Notes: generated from the letters alone by a model not told the origin. A DNA stretch of 64,000 bases from Candidatus Zixiibacteriota bacterium (GCA_030668485.1 DAOUTW010000008.1:30957-94956), one strand, 5' to 3'; shown: positions 34,584-44,029, counted from the stretch's first letter. Numbers and translations: made by a program.

Positions 34584-34618
34584 ATCGGTTCCGGTTATCC
34601 CCCGAGGGTATTCAGATT
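34514..34618 (+). repeat. About 105-nt direct duplication flanking the RAYT element, left copy
   Basis: Contains the thioredoxin 3' end including its stop codon plus a copy of the DUF1858 3' end. It matches 35173-35277 with roughly a dozen mismatches. Here the thioredoxin end is the functional one. Confidence 0.85.
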
Positions 34619-34653
34619 GGTGGCCCACCCCAGCTTGCTGGGGTGGGTTTATA

Positions 34654-34682
34654 TTGACATAAGTACATACATTATTTATAAA
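34654..34682 (+). promoter_or_regulatory. Near-consensus promoter inside the RAYT element
   Basis: TTGACA, a 17-nt spacer and TATAAA, right after the left terminal hairpin and just before the transposase start. Confidence 0.75.
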
Positions 34683-34688
34683 ATAGCC

Positions 34689-35110
34689 TTGACCAAGCTT
34701 AAGCATTTTGATCATCTTGGCACAGCCCGTTTTATCACTTTCTCATGCTTTCACTATCATCGACTATTGAAGGACGAGGTGGGGAGATGAATCTTGGTCC
34801 AGTAATAGGCAAAATCAAGGGCCAATCCGGACGGAAAATAATTACCGCATGGAAGAAATATCATCCTGGTAAACTCTCAAGATTGGCTATTATTAGAGAT
34901 GGTAAACCTCGTTATGCGTTTTGGCAGCGGCGGTGTTATGATCATAATTGCCGGACGGTGGAGGCCGTAAGAGAAAAGATTAATTATTGTCATATGAATC
35001 CAGTCAAGGCCGGAATGGTTTCAGATCCTGCCGATTGGCCATGGTCCAGTTATTATTGGTATCACGGAAAACGGGATTCAATTGTTGTTATAGATGATAT
35101 TGAATTGTAG
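34689..35110 (+). pseudogene. REP-associated tyrosine transposase (RAYT, Y1 family), internally deleted
   Basis: The first part, starting at TTG 34689, reads KHFDHLGTARFITFSCFHYH, the typical RAYT N terminus, then LLKDEVGR and a stop. The track ORF from 34745 continues in another frame from NLGPVIGKIKGQSGRKI through FWQRRCYDHNCRTVEAV and INYCHMNPVKAGMV to DWPWSSYYWYHG, the RAYT C terminus. The middle part, including the HuH metal motif region (normally MPNHVHLL), is missing. So the gene carries an internal deletion with a frameshift and is very probably inactive. RAYTs mobilise REP palindromes in other genomes, and the element ends resemble dispersed hairpins elsewhere in this window. Confidence 0.82.
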
Positions 35111-35172
35111 TATTAAAGAGATATGAACCCACCTTAAATCCGCCAAAGCCGAATTTCAAGTGGGCCACCGGT

Positions 35173-35277
35173 GGTTGTGGGATTATTGCCGCTGATGCCG
35201 TTGACGCAAAAGCTGGAAGACCTGGCGCGGAAGCGCCGGTAAGCAGGGCCGGTTATTCCTGAAGGGCATTCAAATCG
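35173..35277 (-). repeat. About 105-nt direct duplication flanking the RAYT element, right copy
   Basis: Second copy of 34514-34618. Here the DUF1858 3' end (minus strand) is functional and the thioredoxin end is vestigial. Confidence 0.85.
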
Positions 35278-35453
35278 TCAACAAATTTCCGGATATCGTC
35301 ATCGCCAAACCCCTTTTCTCTGGCCGCTTCCTCAATCGTGCCCCAGATCGGTTCGCCGCAGCGGATGCAGCGAAGACCAGCCCGGCTGAGGTATGTTACC
35401 GCAGCCGGAATCTTTTCCACCAGTTCTTCAATTGAGGTATCTTTCGATATCAT
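35253..35453 (-). CDS. DUF1858 (ScdA N-terminal-like) small protein
   Basis: The 66-residue protein matches the DUF1858 pattern: ISKDTSIEELVEKIPAAVTYL, then the paired cysteines in GLRCIRCGEP, then a helical C terminus. The domain occurs alone or at the N terminus of iron-sulfur repair (ScdA/RIC) and hybrid-cluster-linked proteins, so a role in iron-sulfur or NO stress biology is possible. It lies 8 nt downstream of fusA on the same strand and is probably co-transcribed. Its last codons are duplicated on the far side of the RAYT element. Confidence 0.85.
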   Translation of the reverse strand: MISKDTSIEELVEKIPAAVTYLSRAGLRCIRCGEPIWGTIEEAAREKGFGDDDIRKFVDDLNALQE

Positions 35454-35461
35454 TGCAGTCC

Positions 35462-37537
35462 TTATGCTGCGCGCCCTTTCTTTTTCTCCCGCTGCTCCTC
35501 GACCACCTTTTCGGCGATACCGGCAGGCATCGGTCGGTACTCGAGAAACTCCATCGAGTAGCTGGCGCGTCCGCTGGAATTGGTGCGCAGGCTGGAGGCA
35601 TAACCGAACATTTCCATTAGCGGCACGGTGCCGGTCAGCTTTTGCGATCCTTTACGGTGCCGGCGCATACTTCCGATTTTACCTCGGCGGCGGTTGACAT
35701 CGGCGATTATATCACCCATGAAAACATCCGGGGTATTGATTTCGATTTTCATTACCGGCTCAAGCAGTTGCGGATGAGTTCGGGAAGCGATTTCCCTCAG
35801 GGCCTGGCGGGTGCAGATGCGGAAAGCCATTTCGCTTGAATCGACATCATGAGAATCGCCATCGATCAGAACAAACTTCATATCGACCATTGGGAATCCT
35901 GCCAATAGCCCGGTTTCGACCGTATCGCGAAAACCTTTTTCCACCGCCGGAATATATTCGCGCGGTATATTTCCGCCCTTGATATTATTGACAAACTCGA
36001 TTCCGGCGCCCTTGTTCGGCTCAATCCGGAAATCGATCCGGGCAAACTGGCCCCTGCCGCCGGTTTGCTTTTTGTATTTATAATCGTAACGGACTTCACG
36101 AGTGACCGTTTCGCGGAAAGCCACCGACGGCTTACCGACAATAACATCGACTTTGTGTTCGCTTTTGAGGCGATCGACGATAACTTCCAGATGAAGCTCG
36201 CCCATGCCGGAAATAACCGTTTCTTCGGTTTCATCGTCATAACTGGTCTTGAATGAGGGATCTTCCAGGCCGATCTTGCTCAAGGCCACCGACAATTTAC
36301 TTCTCTCTTTGACAACCGCCGGTTCGATTTTCATATCAAGCACCGTTTCGGGGTAATGAATCATTTCCAGGTGAATAGGACTTTCCTCATCGCACAGGGT
36401 ATCTCCCGTTGTGGTGTATTTCATCCCGATCAAAGCGCCGATATCGCCTGCCTTGAGTTCACTTACCTCTTCTCGGCTGGCGGCATGAATCCTCAAGATC
36501 CGCCCGACACGTTCCCGCTTGTTTTTGGTCGAATTATAAACATAACTGCCGGCGCTCAGCTTTCCGGAATATACGCGAATAAAGGTCTGCTGGCCGACAT
36601 AGGCATCATTGATAATTTTGAAAGCCAGCGATGAAAACGGCGGGCTGGGTGACGGCTTGCGAGAGATAACGACATTCGGATCATCAATATCCGAGCCGAT
36701 AATTATTCCCCGATCGATCGGCGAGGGGAGATAATCGACAACGGCGTCGAGCAGGAGTTGGATACCTTTATTCTTAAAGGCGCTGCCACAGAATACCGGC
36801 GTGATGCAAATACCGAGAACCGCTGTACGAGCGGCTCGTTTGATATCGTCGAGTAAAATCTCTTCACCATTAAGATATTTCTCTGCCAGATCGTCGTCAA
36901 AATCGGCCAGCTTTTCGATCATCGCTTCCCTGAATTTTTCGGCTTGTTCCTTATACTGGTCCGGGATTTCCGAATCGACCTTATCCAAACCCTGATAGGT
37001 GATCGCCTGCATCGTGACCAGATCAATAATACCCTCAAATTCAGCCTCGTCGCCCATCGGTATCTGGAACGGTACCGCATTGGCGCCCAGCATCTCATTC
37101 ATCATTTCCACAGTATTAAAAACGTCGGCTCCCTGCCGGTCGAGTTTGTTGATAAAAGCTATCCGGGGGACTTTGTACCGGTCGGCCTGATGCCAGACAG
37201 TCTCGCTCTGAGGCTCCACCCCGCCGACGGCGCAAAAAACCATCACGATACCATCCAGAACCCGCAGTGATCGTTCCACTTCCAGAGTAAAATCGATATG
37301 CCCCGGGGTGTCGATAATGTTGACGTGATGATCTTTCCACTTGGTCGTAATCGCCGCAGAGGAAATAGTAATCCCACGTTCTTGTTCCTGCTTCATGAAA
37401 TCCATGACCGCCTGGCCGTCATGAACCTCGCCCATTTTGTGGGTGCGCCCGGTGAAAAAGAGTATTCTTTCGGTTGTCGTGGTCTTTCCCGCATCTATAT
37501 GAGCCACAATACCTATATTTCTTATTTTCTGTGTCAT
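35462..37537 (-). CDS. fusA: Translation elongation factor G
   Basis: Full-length 691-residue EF-G with G1 [12 protein letters not shown], switch [10 protein letters not shown]3 DTPGHIDF and G4 NKLDRQGAD. Domains II-V follow (domain IV shows [13 protein letters not shown], domain V ends with the [18 protein letters not shown] tail). It catalyses ribosomal translocation. Bacteria often have more than one EF-G; here it is not in a str operon (no rpsL, rpsG or tuf nearby), so it may be a second paralogue. ATG 37537 follows AGGTAAGGAA. A DUF1858 gene follows. Confidence 0.95.
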   Translation of the reverse strand: MTQKIRNIGIVAHIDAGKTTTTERILFFTGRTHKMGEVHDGQAVMDFMKQEQERGITISSAAITTKWKDHHVNIIDTPGHIDFTLEVERSLRVLDGIVMVFCAVGGVEPQSETVWHQADRYKVPRIAFINKLDRQGADVFNTVEMMNEMLGANAVPFQIPMGDEAEFEGIIDLVTMQAITYQGLDKVDSEIPDQYKEQAEKFREAMIEKLADFDDDLAEKYLNGEEILLDDIKRAARTAVLGICITPVFCGSAFKNKGIQLLLDAVVDYLPSPIDRGIIIGSDIDDPNVVISRKPSPSPPFSSLAFKIINDAYVGQQTFIRVYSGKLSAGSYVYNSTKNKRERVGRILRIHAASREEVSELKAGDIGALIGMKYTTTGDTLCDEESPIHLEMIHYPETVLDMKIEPAVVKERSKLSVALSKIGLEDPSFKTSYDDETEETVISGMGELHLEVIVDRLKSEHKVDVIVGKPSVAFRETVTREVRYDYKYKKQTGGRGQFARIDFRIEPNKGAGIEFVNNIKGGNIPREYIPAVEKGFRDTVETGLLAGFPMVDMKFVLIDGDSHDVDSSEMAFRICTRQALREIASRTHPQLLEPVMKIEINTPDVFMGDIIADVNRRRGKIGSMRRHRKGSQKLTGTVPLMEMFGYASSLRTNSSGRASYSMEFLEYRPMPAGIAEKVVEEQREKKKGRAA

Positions 37538-37704
37538 TTCCTTACCTGCTTATTCAAGTTTTTACATCGGGAGATGGTATTATCCCCGACCCTTTCATAG
37601 CTAACAACTTCTTTCTCTTTAGGTTCCCCAGGAACCATTTAAATCCAGCTTCTCAATAGCCGGATTTTGCGGCCTACTGACTTATTCGACATTATCGGGA
37701 GAAT

Positions 37705-37742
37705 CTAAAGAAGCAACGCCGACCCGATTTTGGGGCCGGCGC
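37705..37742 (-). terminator. Terminator after the cysteine desulfurase gene
   Basis: On the minus strand CGCCGGCCC/GGGTCGGCG (9 bp, one G-U) is followed by TTGCTTCTTT. Confidence 0.7.
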
Positions 37743-37774
37743 CAGGATTTATAATTTCGCCGATTCAGATTTTC

Positions 37775-38980
37775 TTAATGACTGCTGGGTTGGTGATTCA
37801 CCTTTTTCATGGTTTTGGCCTGTTCGGCGATTTCAGCGACCCCGCGAATAGCGGCATCGATATGTTCTTCGGTGTTAAAATACCCGATCCCGAATCGGAC
37901 TCCGCCATGTCTTTCGACAAGACCGAGTTGCTTATGCACCAGCGGAGCGCAATGTAATCCGGTTCGGGTGGCGACATTATGATCGACATCGAGCATGATG
38001 CCGACATCACCGGCTTCTAGACTTTCGACATTGATCGTCACTGTGGATATATGATTTTCGAGATCGTCGCAGCAATACAAAACGACGCCGTCGATCTGTT
38101 TGAGCCCATCGACCAGCCTTTGCGCCAGCTTCATTTCATGCTCGTGAATAACCTCGACGCCCCCCTGCTCTTTGATCCAATTCTGGGCCGCCCAGAGTGA
38201 CGCCACCCCGACCATATTGGTCGTCCCGAACTCCATTCGATAAGGGTAATCTTCAAGATGATATGGATAAGCCGAACGGACGCCGGTGCCGCCGCTGCGG
38301 GTCTGGCGGATATCCAGATGTTTGCGGACACAAAGACCGCCGATTCCGGTAGAACCCATCATCGATTTATGCCCGGTAAAGGCCAGGACGTCGATATTCA
38401 TTTCCTGCATATTGATCGGTATCTTGCCGGCGGTTTGCGAGGCATCGATGGCGAACGGAATCCCCATCTCCTTACAGATAGCGCCGATTTCGGCCACCGG
38501 CTGGACGGTCCCGATCACGTTGGAGCCATGATTGACAATCACCAGTTTGGTATTCGGCTTGATCGCCTTTTTGATCTCATCCGGCTCGACAAATCCCTGG
38601 CCGTTGAACGGCACATAGGTCGCCTCGACCCCTTCATCACGAACCTTGTGATTGATCGGGCGGATAACCGAGTTATGCTCCAGATTGGTGCTCACGACAT
38701 GGTCGCCGGAAGCAACCATTCCCTGGACAATCAGGTTCAGGGCGTCGGTAGCGTTATAGCTGAAGCAAAGCCGTTCCGGAGTAGCTTCATCGCCGCCGAA
38801 AAACCGGGTCAGCCGTTTCCGCAGGTCTTCAATGATATTACCGGCTTCGATCGCCTTGTCAAAACCGCTTCGACCGGGATTAACTCCGCAGTCGCGATAG
38901 AAATCGATCATGTATTTATATACGCTATCCGGCTTGGGCCAGGATGTCGCTGCACTATCAAGGTAGATCAACTCTTCCAC
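37775..38980 (-). CDS. Cysteine desulfurase/selenocysteine-lyase-like class V aminotransferase
   Basis: The start IYLDSAATSWPKP, CFSYNATDALNLI, NHGSNVIGTVQP, the PLP-lysine block FTGHKSMMGSTGIGGL and the late TGLHCAPL loop (candidate catalytic Cys) place it in the SufS/CsdA-like family, the group annotated as 'cysteine desulfurase family protein'. GTG 38980 follows GGAG by five bases; the track's TTG at 39001 has no ribosome site, so 38980 is chosen, giving about 401 residues. It would provide persulfide sulfur from cysteine, or act on selenocysteine. No isc or suf scaffold gene is adjacent. Confidence 0.85.
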   Translation of the reverse strand: MEELIYLDSAATSWPKPDSVYKYMIDFYRDCGVNPGRSGFDKAIEAGNIIEDLRKRLTRFFGGDEATPERLCFSYNATDALNLIVQGMVASGDHVVSTNLEHNSVIRPINHKVRDEGVEATYVPFNGQGFVEPDEIKKAIKPNTKLVIVNHGSNVIGTVQPVAEIGAICKEMGIPFAIDASQTAGKIPINMQEMNIDVLAFTGHKSMMGSTGIGGLCVRKHLDIRQTRSGGTGVRSAYPYHLEDYPYRMEFGTTNMVGVASLWAAQNWIKEQGGVEVIHEHEMKLAQRLVDGLKQIDGVVLYCCDDLENHISTVTINVESLEAGDVGIMLDVDHNVATRTGLHCAPLVHKQLGLVERHGGVRFGIGYFNTEEHIDAAIRGVAEIAEQAKTMKKVNHQPSSH

Positions 38981-39177
38981 GGTGTCTCCGTTGTTTGCCA
39001 ATTCTCTTGTTTTCGTAGCCCCAAGATAGTCAAAAATCGTAATTTGTCAAATGATTCCATGCCGCTATAATAGCCGTATTTATAAACTTAAACAGGCCTC
39101 ACTTCTTCCACGATTGGGTGAATAATTTGGGCCGCCCATCAAGTTTGCTCAGTGAAGCTCCAGCTAGCCATCTTAAG

Positions 39178-39250
39178 AAACCCGGAGCAGAACTCCGGGC
39201 CACGCGGCCAGGTACATATACTAGTCAACTGGTCCCGGGCACCCGGCGGC
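39178..39250 (+). repeat. REP-like hairpin with downstream CCCGGGCACCCGG module
   Basis: ACCCGGAG-CAGAA-CTCCGGG is followed by CCACGCGG and, 20-40 nt later, CCCGGGCACCCGGCGG, the same module order as in the 14.6 and 15.8 kb composites. The gene-free stretch 39002-39328 otherwise shows nothing recognisable. Confidence 0.7.
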
Positions 39251-39328
39251 TTGTCAGGTTGATGCACCCTTCATACTTCAGGACACGCGAGGACATACAC
39301 TAACCATAAAATATAGCCTGACGAAGTG

Positions 39329-40012
39329 CTATTCCCTGACAATATACTCCAAATCTTCTTCTCTGGATGTCGGCAGTTTTACCAGTATCTCCTGAGTTTT
39401 ACTTTCCCCGCACCAGGTAACAGACAGCTGGAGCGTATCTTCATGGATCAACTCGCCAGCGAGTTTTTCTACTGGTGCAATAAGAATCGATCGAGTATAT
39501 AGAAACAGAGAAGTATCTGCAGTCCTTAAGATATAAACTTTGTCTATCCGAGTGCTGTCGTAATAGACCAAACGGTTCCCATTCGATTCTATGGCGTAGG
39601 GAATTGTATCGCATTCGAAAGGATCATCAGAAGAACCCATATCGAAGGCTATTGTGCCCAAACTTCTCATCGGAACACGTAGCATATAGTGTACTCGGTA
39701 GGATGATAATCCCTCTATTATGCTCTCTTTTAGCAGCAATAGGTCATTATCTATAAAATTGCCGCAGATATCATGGGGTCCCTGGATTTCAAGAAGCTTT
39801 GATTTTTTGAATTGATAACTTTCTGTCGACTCCACATACACGCTGAGTATATATGCATCAAAAGCAGACGGATTGAGGCGGCTGACAGTCACCTTAAAAG
39901 AATCATTCTCTATCGTCCGAACAGTTTCTGTGCAGCCAATCAACACGGTAAAATAAATGATTAACCCGGCCACGCAGATGGCTCTCAGACATATATTTAG
40001 AAGTGCCATCAT
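39329..40012 (-). CDS. Predicted lipoprotein, tandem paralogue 1
   Basis: The 227-residue product has a lipoprotein signal with lipobox VLIGC followed by TETVRTIENDSFKV. Shared blocks with its neighbour include LNPSAFDAYILSVYVE, KLLEIQGP, IRVPM-like segments, GELIHEDTLRLSVTWCGE-type C-terminal motif and KLPTSREEDLEYIV. The ATG follows AAGGAG. About half of the residues match the protein encoded at 40122-40808. No known domain recognised; predicted beta-rich and periplasmic. The upstream 90 nt of both genes are also alike, so the gene and its leader were duplicated together. Confidence 0.8.
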   Translation of the reverse strand: MMALLNICLRAICVAGLIIYFTVLIGCTETVRTIENDSFKVTVSRLNPSAFDAYILSVYVESTESYQFKKSKLLEIQGPHDICGNFIDNDLLLLKESIIEGLSSYRVHYMLRVPMRSLGTIAFDMGSSDDPFECDTIPYAIESNGNRLVYYDSTRIDKVYILRTADTSLFLYTRSILIAPVEKLAGELIHEDTLQLSVTWCGESKTQEILVKLPTSREEDLEYIVRE

Positions 40013-40059
40013 GGACAGTTCTCCTTCTTATCATACAAGTCAATACCCTTTTGTATATG

Positions 40060-40090
40060 GCCGGTGGCCCGCCCCTTGGGCGGGGTACTC
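40060..40090 (-). repeat. REP-like hairpin between lipoprotein paralogues
   Basis: GGTGGCCC-GCCCC-TT-GGGCGGGGTAC has the same flank and stem plan as the RAYT element ends (GGTGGCCCAC ... GGTGGGTT). Confidence 0.75.
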
Positions 40091-40121
40091 ATGTAAGCGG
40101 CACCCGGCACTCGACTACAAG

Positions 40122-40808
40122 CTACTCTATGACGATATATTCCAAATCCTCTTCTATGGATGTCGGCAATTTCACCAGTATATCTTGAGCTTTATCTTCC
40201 CCGCACCAGGTAACCGATAGGCGGAGCGTGTCTTCATGAATCAACTCGCCGTCGAGTCTGTCCACCGGCGCAATACGAATAACTCCGGTATGCCGAGTTT
40301 TTGCCGTGTCGACAATTTTTACAACATATACCCTATCGAGCCAAGTACGTTCAATAGATGCCCGGCGGTTGCCAGAATATTCTATGGAATAGGGGAGAGA
40401 GTCATTACTTGTAAATGGATAGAAGTACTCATCGGAGTTCATCTCAATTGTACCAATACATTCCATCGGAACTCGTATTAAAAAATCCAATCGAAAAGCA
40501 GGAAAAGGAGATGCATATGGTTCTTTAAGGACTAAAAGGTCGCCGCTTAAAAACCCTCCCTCGAGGTCATTCGGCCCTTGGATCTTACAAAGTTTCGTTT
40601 TATGAAATTGATTATCGCCTTTTTGCTCCAGATACACGCTCAGTATATATGAATCAAAGGCCGATGGGTTGAGGCATCTTACTATCACCCTAAACGCGTC
40701 GTTTTCTATTGTTCGGACAGTTTTCGTGCATCCGCCAAACCCGATGGCGGCAAAGATCATTCCGAGCACGCAGATGCGGGTCAAATATTTGATTAGAAAC
40801 GCCATCAT
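40122..40808 (-). CDS. Predicted lipoprotein, tandem paralogue 2
   Basis: The 228-residue product starts with a lipoprotein signal ending in GFGGC, followed by TKTVRTIENDAFRVI. It shares its full length with the previous gene, with the same C-terminal DLEYIVIE ending. The conserved core LNPSAFDSYILSVYLE and TLRLSVTWCGEDKAQ suggests one common beta-rich fold. Function is unknown. Its leader (ATACAAGTCAATACCC ... GGTGGCCCGCCCCTTGG) matches that of paralogue 1. Confidence 0.8.
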   Translation of the reverse strand: MMAFLIKYLTRICVLGMIFAAIGFGGCTKTVRTIENDAFRVIVRCLNPSAFDSYILSVYLEQKGDNQFHKTKLCKIQGPNDLEGGFLSGDLLVLKEPYASPFPAFRLDFLIRVPMECIGTIEMNSDEYFYPFTSNDSLPYSIEYSGNRRASIERTWLDRVYVVKIVDTAKTRHTGVIRIAPVDRLDGELIHEDTLRLSVTWCGEDKAQDILVKLPTSIEEDLEYIVIE

Positions 40809-40856
40809 GGACAGTTATCCTCTCTATCATACAAGTCAATACCCTTCTGTATATGG

Positions 40857-40886
40857 CCGGTGGCCCGCCCCTTGGGGCAGGTTCCA
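40857..40886 (-). repeat. REP-like hairpin upstream of lipoprotein paralogue 2
   Basis: GGTGGCCCGCCCC-TTG-GGGCAGGTTCC, a slightly decayed copy of the hairpin at 40060-40090. Confidence 0.65.
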
Positions 40887-40988
40887 GCTTTTTGGGTACG
40901 CTTTCATCATTGACAATTTCCGTTTAAACCAAGCAGGAACGTACCGCAAGCGATTTTACACACCAATCTTTATGATCGACACCCCCCC

Positions 40989-41537
40989 CTACAACCCCAA
41001 CACATCCCCTATCTTCATCATGCCGTCTTTGACCAGCGTCAGGAAATCCGGTAGTTCGAGACCGAGGTTGGAGCAGGCCGCCATGTTTTCGCGCTCCGCA
41101 CCGGCGGCAAACCGTTTTTCCTTGAACCGCCGCAGCATAAATTCGACATCGACACCCTCAAGACGCTTCCCCGGATGCATCAAGGCACAGGCAACCAGAA
41201 ATCCGGTAGTCGGATCGGTGGCATACAAGGCCCAATCCATCCGCGTCTGACAGGGCGTATGCCCCGGATGACAACGAATAGCACTTATCATCTCCTGCGG
41301 CAGATGATAATCTTTGAGCCATTCCTCGGTGATAAAGGTATGCTGCTGTGGTTTCTTGACCGTTTTGTCATAATCGAGATCATGCAAAAGCCCGGTCAGC
41401 CCCCAAATTTCAACATCCTCACCGAAATGCTCGGCCAGCCGGATCATGCCCGCCTCGACGGCATAGATATGTTTACGCAGGTTGATATTTTTGATTTTGC
41501 TTTCCATCAGGGAGGCAGCTTCTTCACGAGTAATCAT
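40989..41537 (-). CDS. HD-domain hydrolase
   Basis: The 182-residue protein shows the HD-superfamily metal site: H in LRKHIYAVEAGM, the HD pair in GLLHDLDYDK, and later His in HTFITEEWL and IRCHPGHTPC. It belongs to the group of small HDIG/YfbR-like phosphohydrolases. Predicted role is a cytoplasmic phosphatase or nucleotidase; substrate unknown. It is the last gene of the long minus-strand run, 9 nt after the TonB-like barrel gene. Confidence 0.87.
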   Translation of the reverse strand: MITREEAASLMESKIKNINLRKHIYAVEAGMIRLAEHFGEDVEIWGLTGLLHDLDYDKTVKKPQQHTFITEEWLKDYHLPQEMISAIRCHPGHTPCQTRMDWALYATDPTTGFLVACALMHPGKRLEGVDVEFMLRRFKEKRFAAGAERENMAACSNLGLELPDFLTLVKDGMMKIGDVLGL

Positions 41538-41546
41538 CTATCTACC

Positions 41547-43511
41547 TCAATCGAGAAAATTCCAGTTAATCCCCCAGCTTTGGAACCAGCCGGTATAGGA
41601 ATATCCTTCGGGTCTTTCCTGATACTGACTGAGAGCATTATGCATCATATAATAAAAGGTAAAATCTTTCAGCGTGGCGTTGACGCCCCAGTCGACCATC
41701 GCCGTCGTGTTCAGTTCCTGCAACGTATATGAAAGCGGTCTCTCGAAATAAGTGATATCGCCGAAGAGACGGACATGCACATTGTATTTTTCGATATAGC
41801 GTTTCAGGCCGAGTTGACCGTACACCTGCCATCGCGGCGAATACGGCGTTTTGTCGCCGTACCGGTCGGAATCGATACGCCGGGCGGTGGCCGAAGCTTT
41901 GCCGTAAAACCACCAGAGGTCGTGGAAACTACCGCTTATATTGGCGTCGGCAAAAGTTACCTTGTCGTTTTCCGGAGTAATCTCGACACTGGGGTATTGA
42001 TCGAAGGTCTGTTCGTAATAGATCAAGTCTTTTGCCGTACCGGCATTGAATGAGGTCGAAATCTCGAATTTATCGGTGATGAATTGAATCGTCGCATTCC
42101 CGGTCAGCTTCTTCTCCGCCTTAAGATCGGTGTTGCCCCTCTCGTTGTATAGGCCCAGAGTTCCCTCCGGCAAATACAGATCGGTCAGGTCGGGCCAGCC
42201 CGATAGATAACCGCTGGAAACTGTCACTTGCCACCGCTGCCCGATCCGGCGCGAGTATCCGCCGGCGGCCTCGACAGCAATGTCCTGCAGTTCGGCGTCG
42301 CGCAACCGTCCAAAGAAAAACAAACGGCCACCTTGCAGATCGATCATCCCGGAGAGATCGCCGTAGCCGTAATACCGGGTCGCAAAGTAGCGATTAATAT
42401 AAAACTGCTCTTTGCCGAAACGGATCGACGCCTGGTAGAGACCACCATTGCGTGCCAGCAGGTATGACAGATCGGTATAGGTATCGCGGGGGCGAATGGT
42501 TTTGGTTATGTCGGCTGATCGGGATAGATTGAGATTATATCGGCCGGTCAAGACGCCGCCGAAAAATTCCTGGCGGGTTATCGATACCGCATATTGCTCG
42601 TCGCGGCGCAGCCTCCGGTAGGATAAATAGCCTCCCTTGCGCCGATAAACTCCGACACTGGCATCCAGGGTGGTGCGATAATTGAACCGGCGAAACAACC
42701 GGGCTTTAATATTATAGCTGTCGTCGTCAACATTGGAAACGAAGCCGTCCCCTTTCCGATAATCGGTGGAAAAGGCGAAACCGAGATCAGGAGTCAACAT
42801 GCGAGCCACCCGGCCCCGGGTGTAAGCATAACCGAATGCGCCCCGCTCAACGGTAAATTTCGTTACCGCCGGACCTTCGGGGATCCGGAACGGTTCGAGA
42901 TAGAGAAGCGACAGAGCGCCGGAAAGAGAGTTGTATCCGGCCAGAGGCCCTTCAACAATCGCAGCCCGCGCCACATCGCCGGTAATAATATCATTAAAAT
43001 CGATCAGGCCGTCACCGGGAATGGTTCGATCATACGGCGCCAGTTCATTATTCCCCGATCTGACAGTCATCCGGTCACCAGGCATCCCGAACGGCGCTAC
43101 CGTTGTCCGAAGGGGCGTTTCCAGAGAGGTGAGAGCGAAATAGGATGCTTCGTGGTATAGAAAGCCGGCCGCATCGCGCGGATAGAGATCGGCTTGTTGA
43201 ACATCGAACCGGTACTCATGGCGTGCAAAATAATGGATGAGACTGTCGAGCAGTTGCGGCGGCGGCGGCAGCGGCGGTATTTCAACGGTTGTGGTGGTAT
43301 CAATGCCAAGGCTGTCAAGGCTGATCATAGTGCTGTCGTCGATGGCCGCCGCAGAATCGACCGCCGGAGTACTAACGGAGTCGGAAGCGATGGAATCGAT
43401 TGCCGGAGAATCAGCCGGTGTTTCATCGGTATTCTGAGCTTGGATATTAATCCCGGGCAGAAAGCAGAGTAACATCAATACTCCGATTATGGCCGGTTGA
43501 CGCAGCATCAA
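41547..43511 (-). CDS. TonB-dependent-receptor-like outer-membrane protein
   Basis: A signal peptide (IGVLMLLCFLPGINIQA) is followed by an acidic Ser/Thr/Pro-rich linker and a Pro stretch (VEIPPLPPPPQLL). A plug-like domain comes next (IPGDGLIDFNDIITGDVARA, IVEGPLAGYNSLSGALSLL), then a barrel of about 450 residues with alternating aromatic strands, ending in WGINWNFLD. The 654 residues are short for a full TonB receptor, and no TonB box is obvious, but the plug-plus-barrel plan fits. The gene overlaps the ECF S-component gene by 4 nt, so both are likely to handle the same small molecule. Substrate unknown. Confidence 0.78.
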   Translation of the reverse strand: MMLRQPAIIGVLMLLCFLPGINIQAQNTDETPADSPAIDSIASDSVSTPAVDSAAAIDDSTMISLDSLGIDTTTTVEIPPLPPPPQLLDSLIHYFARHEYRFDVQQADLYPRDAAGFLYHEASYFALTSLETPLRTTVAPFGMPGDRMTVRSGNNELAPYDRTIPGDGLIDFNDIITGDVARAAIVEGPLAGYNSLSGALSLLYLEPFRIPEGPAVTKFTVERGAFGYAYTRGRVARMLTPDLGFAFSTDYRKGDGFVSNVDDDSYNIKARLFRRFNYRTTLDASVGVYRRKGGYLSYRRLRRDEQYAVSITRQEFFGGVLTGRYNLNLSRSADITKTIRPRDTYTDLSYLLARNGGLYQASIRFGKEQFYINRYFATRYYGYGDLSGMIDLQGGRLFFFGRLRDAELQDIAVEAAGGYSRRIGQRWQVTVSSGYLSGWPDLTDLYLPEGTLGLYNERGNTDLKAEKKLTGNATIQFITDKFEISTSFNAGTAKDLIYYEQTFDQYPSVEITPENDKVTFADANISGSFHDLWWFYGKASATARRIDSDRYGDKTPYSPRWQVYGQLGLKRYIEKYNVHVRLFGDITYFERPLSYTLQELNTTAMVDWGVNATLKDFTFYYMMHNALSQYQERPEGYSYTGWFQSWGINWNFLD

Positions 43512-44029
43512 CGGGTTTCCCGTACAGCAAGTTTGACGATCAGCGGATAGCAGGCAGGGAAAATCAGGCCGTTGGATACGATCGTGATCAGGGCGAACAT
43601 CAATCCGGCCGAGAGTGATTCCCAGAATGGCCCGAACAGCCAGGCCGATACGACGCTGACCAGAATTTGAAAGATTAATCCTGAAACGACACCCAACAAG
43701 GCGAACATGGCAAAACCTCTGGGAACAACGGCGCGCATAATTGCCGATCCGGCAACCGTGGCGCCGAGGGCGCCGACGATTATCATGCCGACTACCTGGG
43801 CAATGGTTGTCGGCACCGGAGCCATGCCGAAAGGGTTGAATACGGTCCAGAGGAACATTCCGAGGCCGCCGGCAGCCATTCCGGTTTTGCCTCCGAAAAG
43901 GGCGCCGCAGGTAAATACGGCAATAAAAGAAAGACTGACATTGGGGAGATAAACGCTGGCAAGCGCAAGAATATAGGCCAGGGCGGAGAACAGCGCCACC
44001 CTGGCCGCAAATTTCCCGTCAATTTTCAT
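43508..44029 (-). CDS. ECF transporter S component-like membrane protein
   Basis: The 173-residue protein has five to six membrane helices and the ECF S-component look. It has an Ala/Leu-rich first helix (ARVALFSALAYILAL), a conserved GALFGGKTGMAAGGLGMFLWTVFNPFG block before helix 3 and VSGLIFQILVS later. S components bind a vitamin or cofactor and work with shared EcfA/EcfT proteins, which are not encoded here. Start and stop overlap both neighbours by 4 nt (ATGA), so it is translationally coupled to the metalloprotease gene upstream and the TonB-like barrel downstream. Confidence 0.75.
   Translation of the reverse strand: MKIDGKFAARVALFSALAYILALASVYLPNVSLSFIAVFTCGALFGGKTGMAAGGLGMFLWTVFNPFGMAPVPTTIAQVVGMIIVGALGATVAGSAIMRAVVPRGFAMFALLGVVSGLIFQILVSVVSAWLFGPFWESLSAGLMFALITIVSNGLIFPACYPLIVKLAVRETR

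Larger units (their letters stand above)
34619..35169 (+). mobile_element. RAYT/IS200-like element with hairpin terminal inverted repeats
   Basis: Left end GGTGGCCCAC and right end GTGGGCCACC are exact inverted repeats of 10 bp. Each is followed inward by a second half, GGTGGGTTTATAT (left) and its complement of GGTGGGTTCATAT (right), forming a hairpin at each end. Inside are a promoter and a broken REP-associated tyrosine transposase. It sits exactly between two 105-nt copies of the junction of two convergent genes. Confidence 0.8.

Noticed and set aside
34619-35169. Site-specific integration (attL/attR) by an integrase
   Set aside because: No integrase or tRNA target; the inverted hairpin ends and Y1-type transposase remnant explain the element better.
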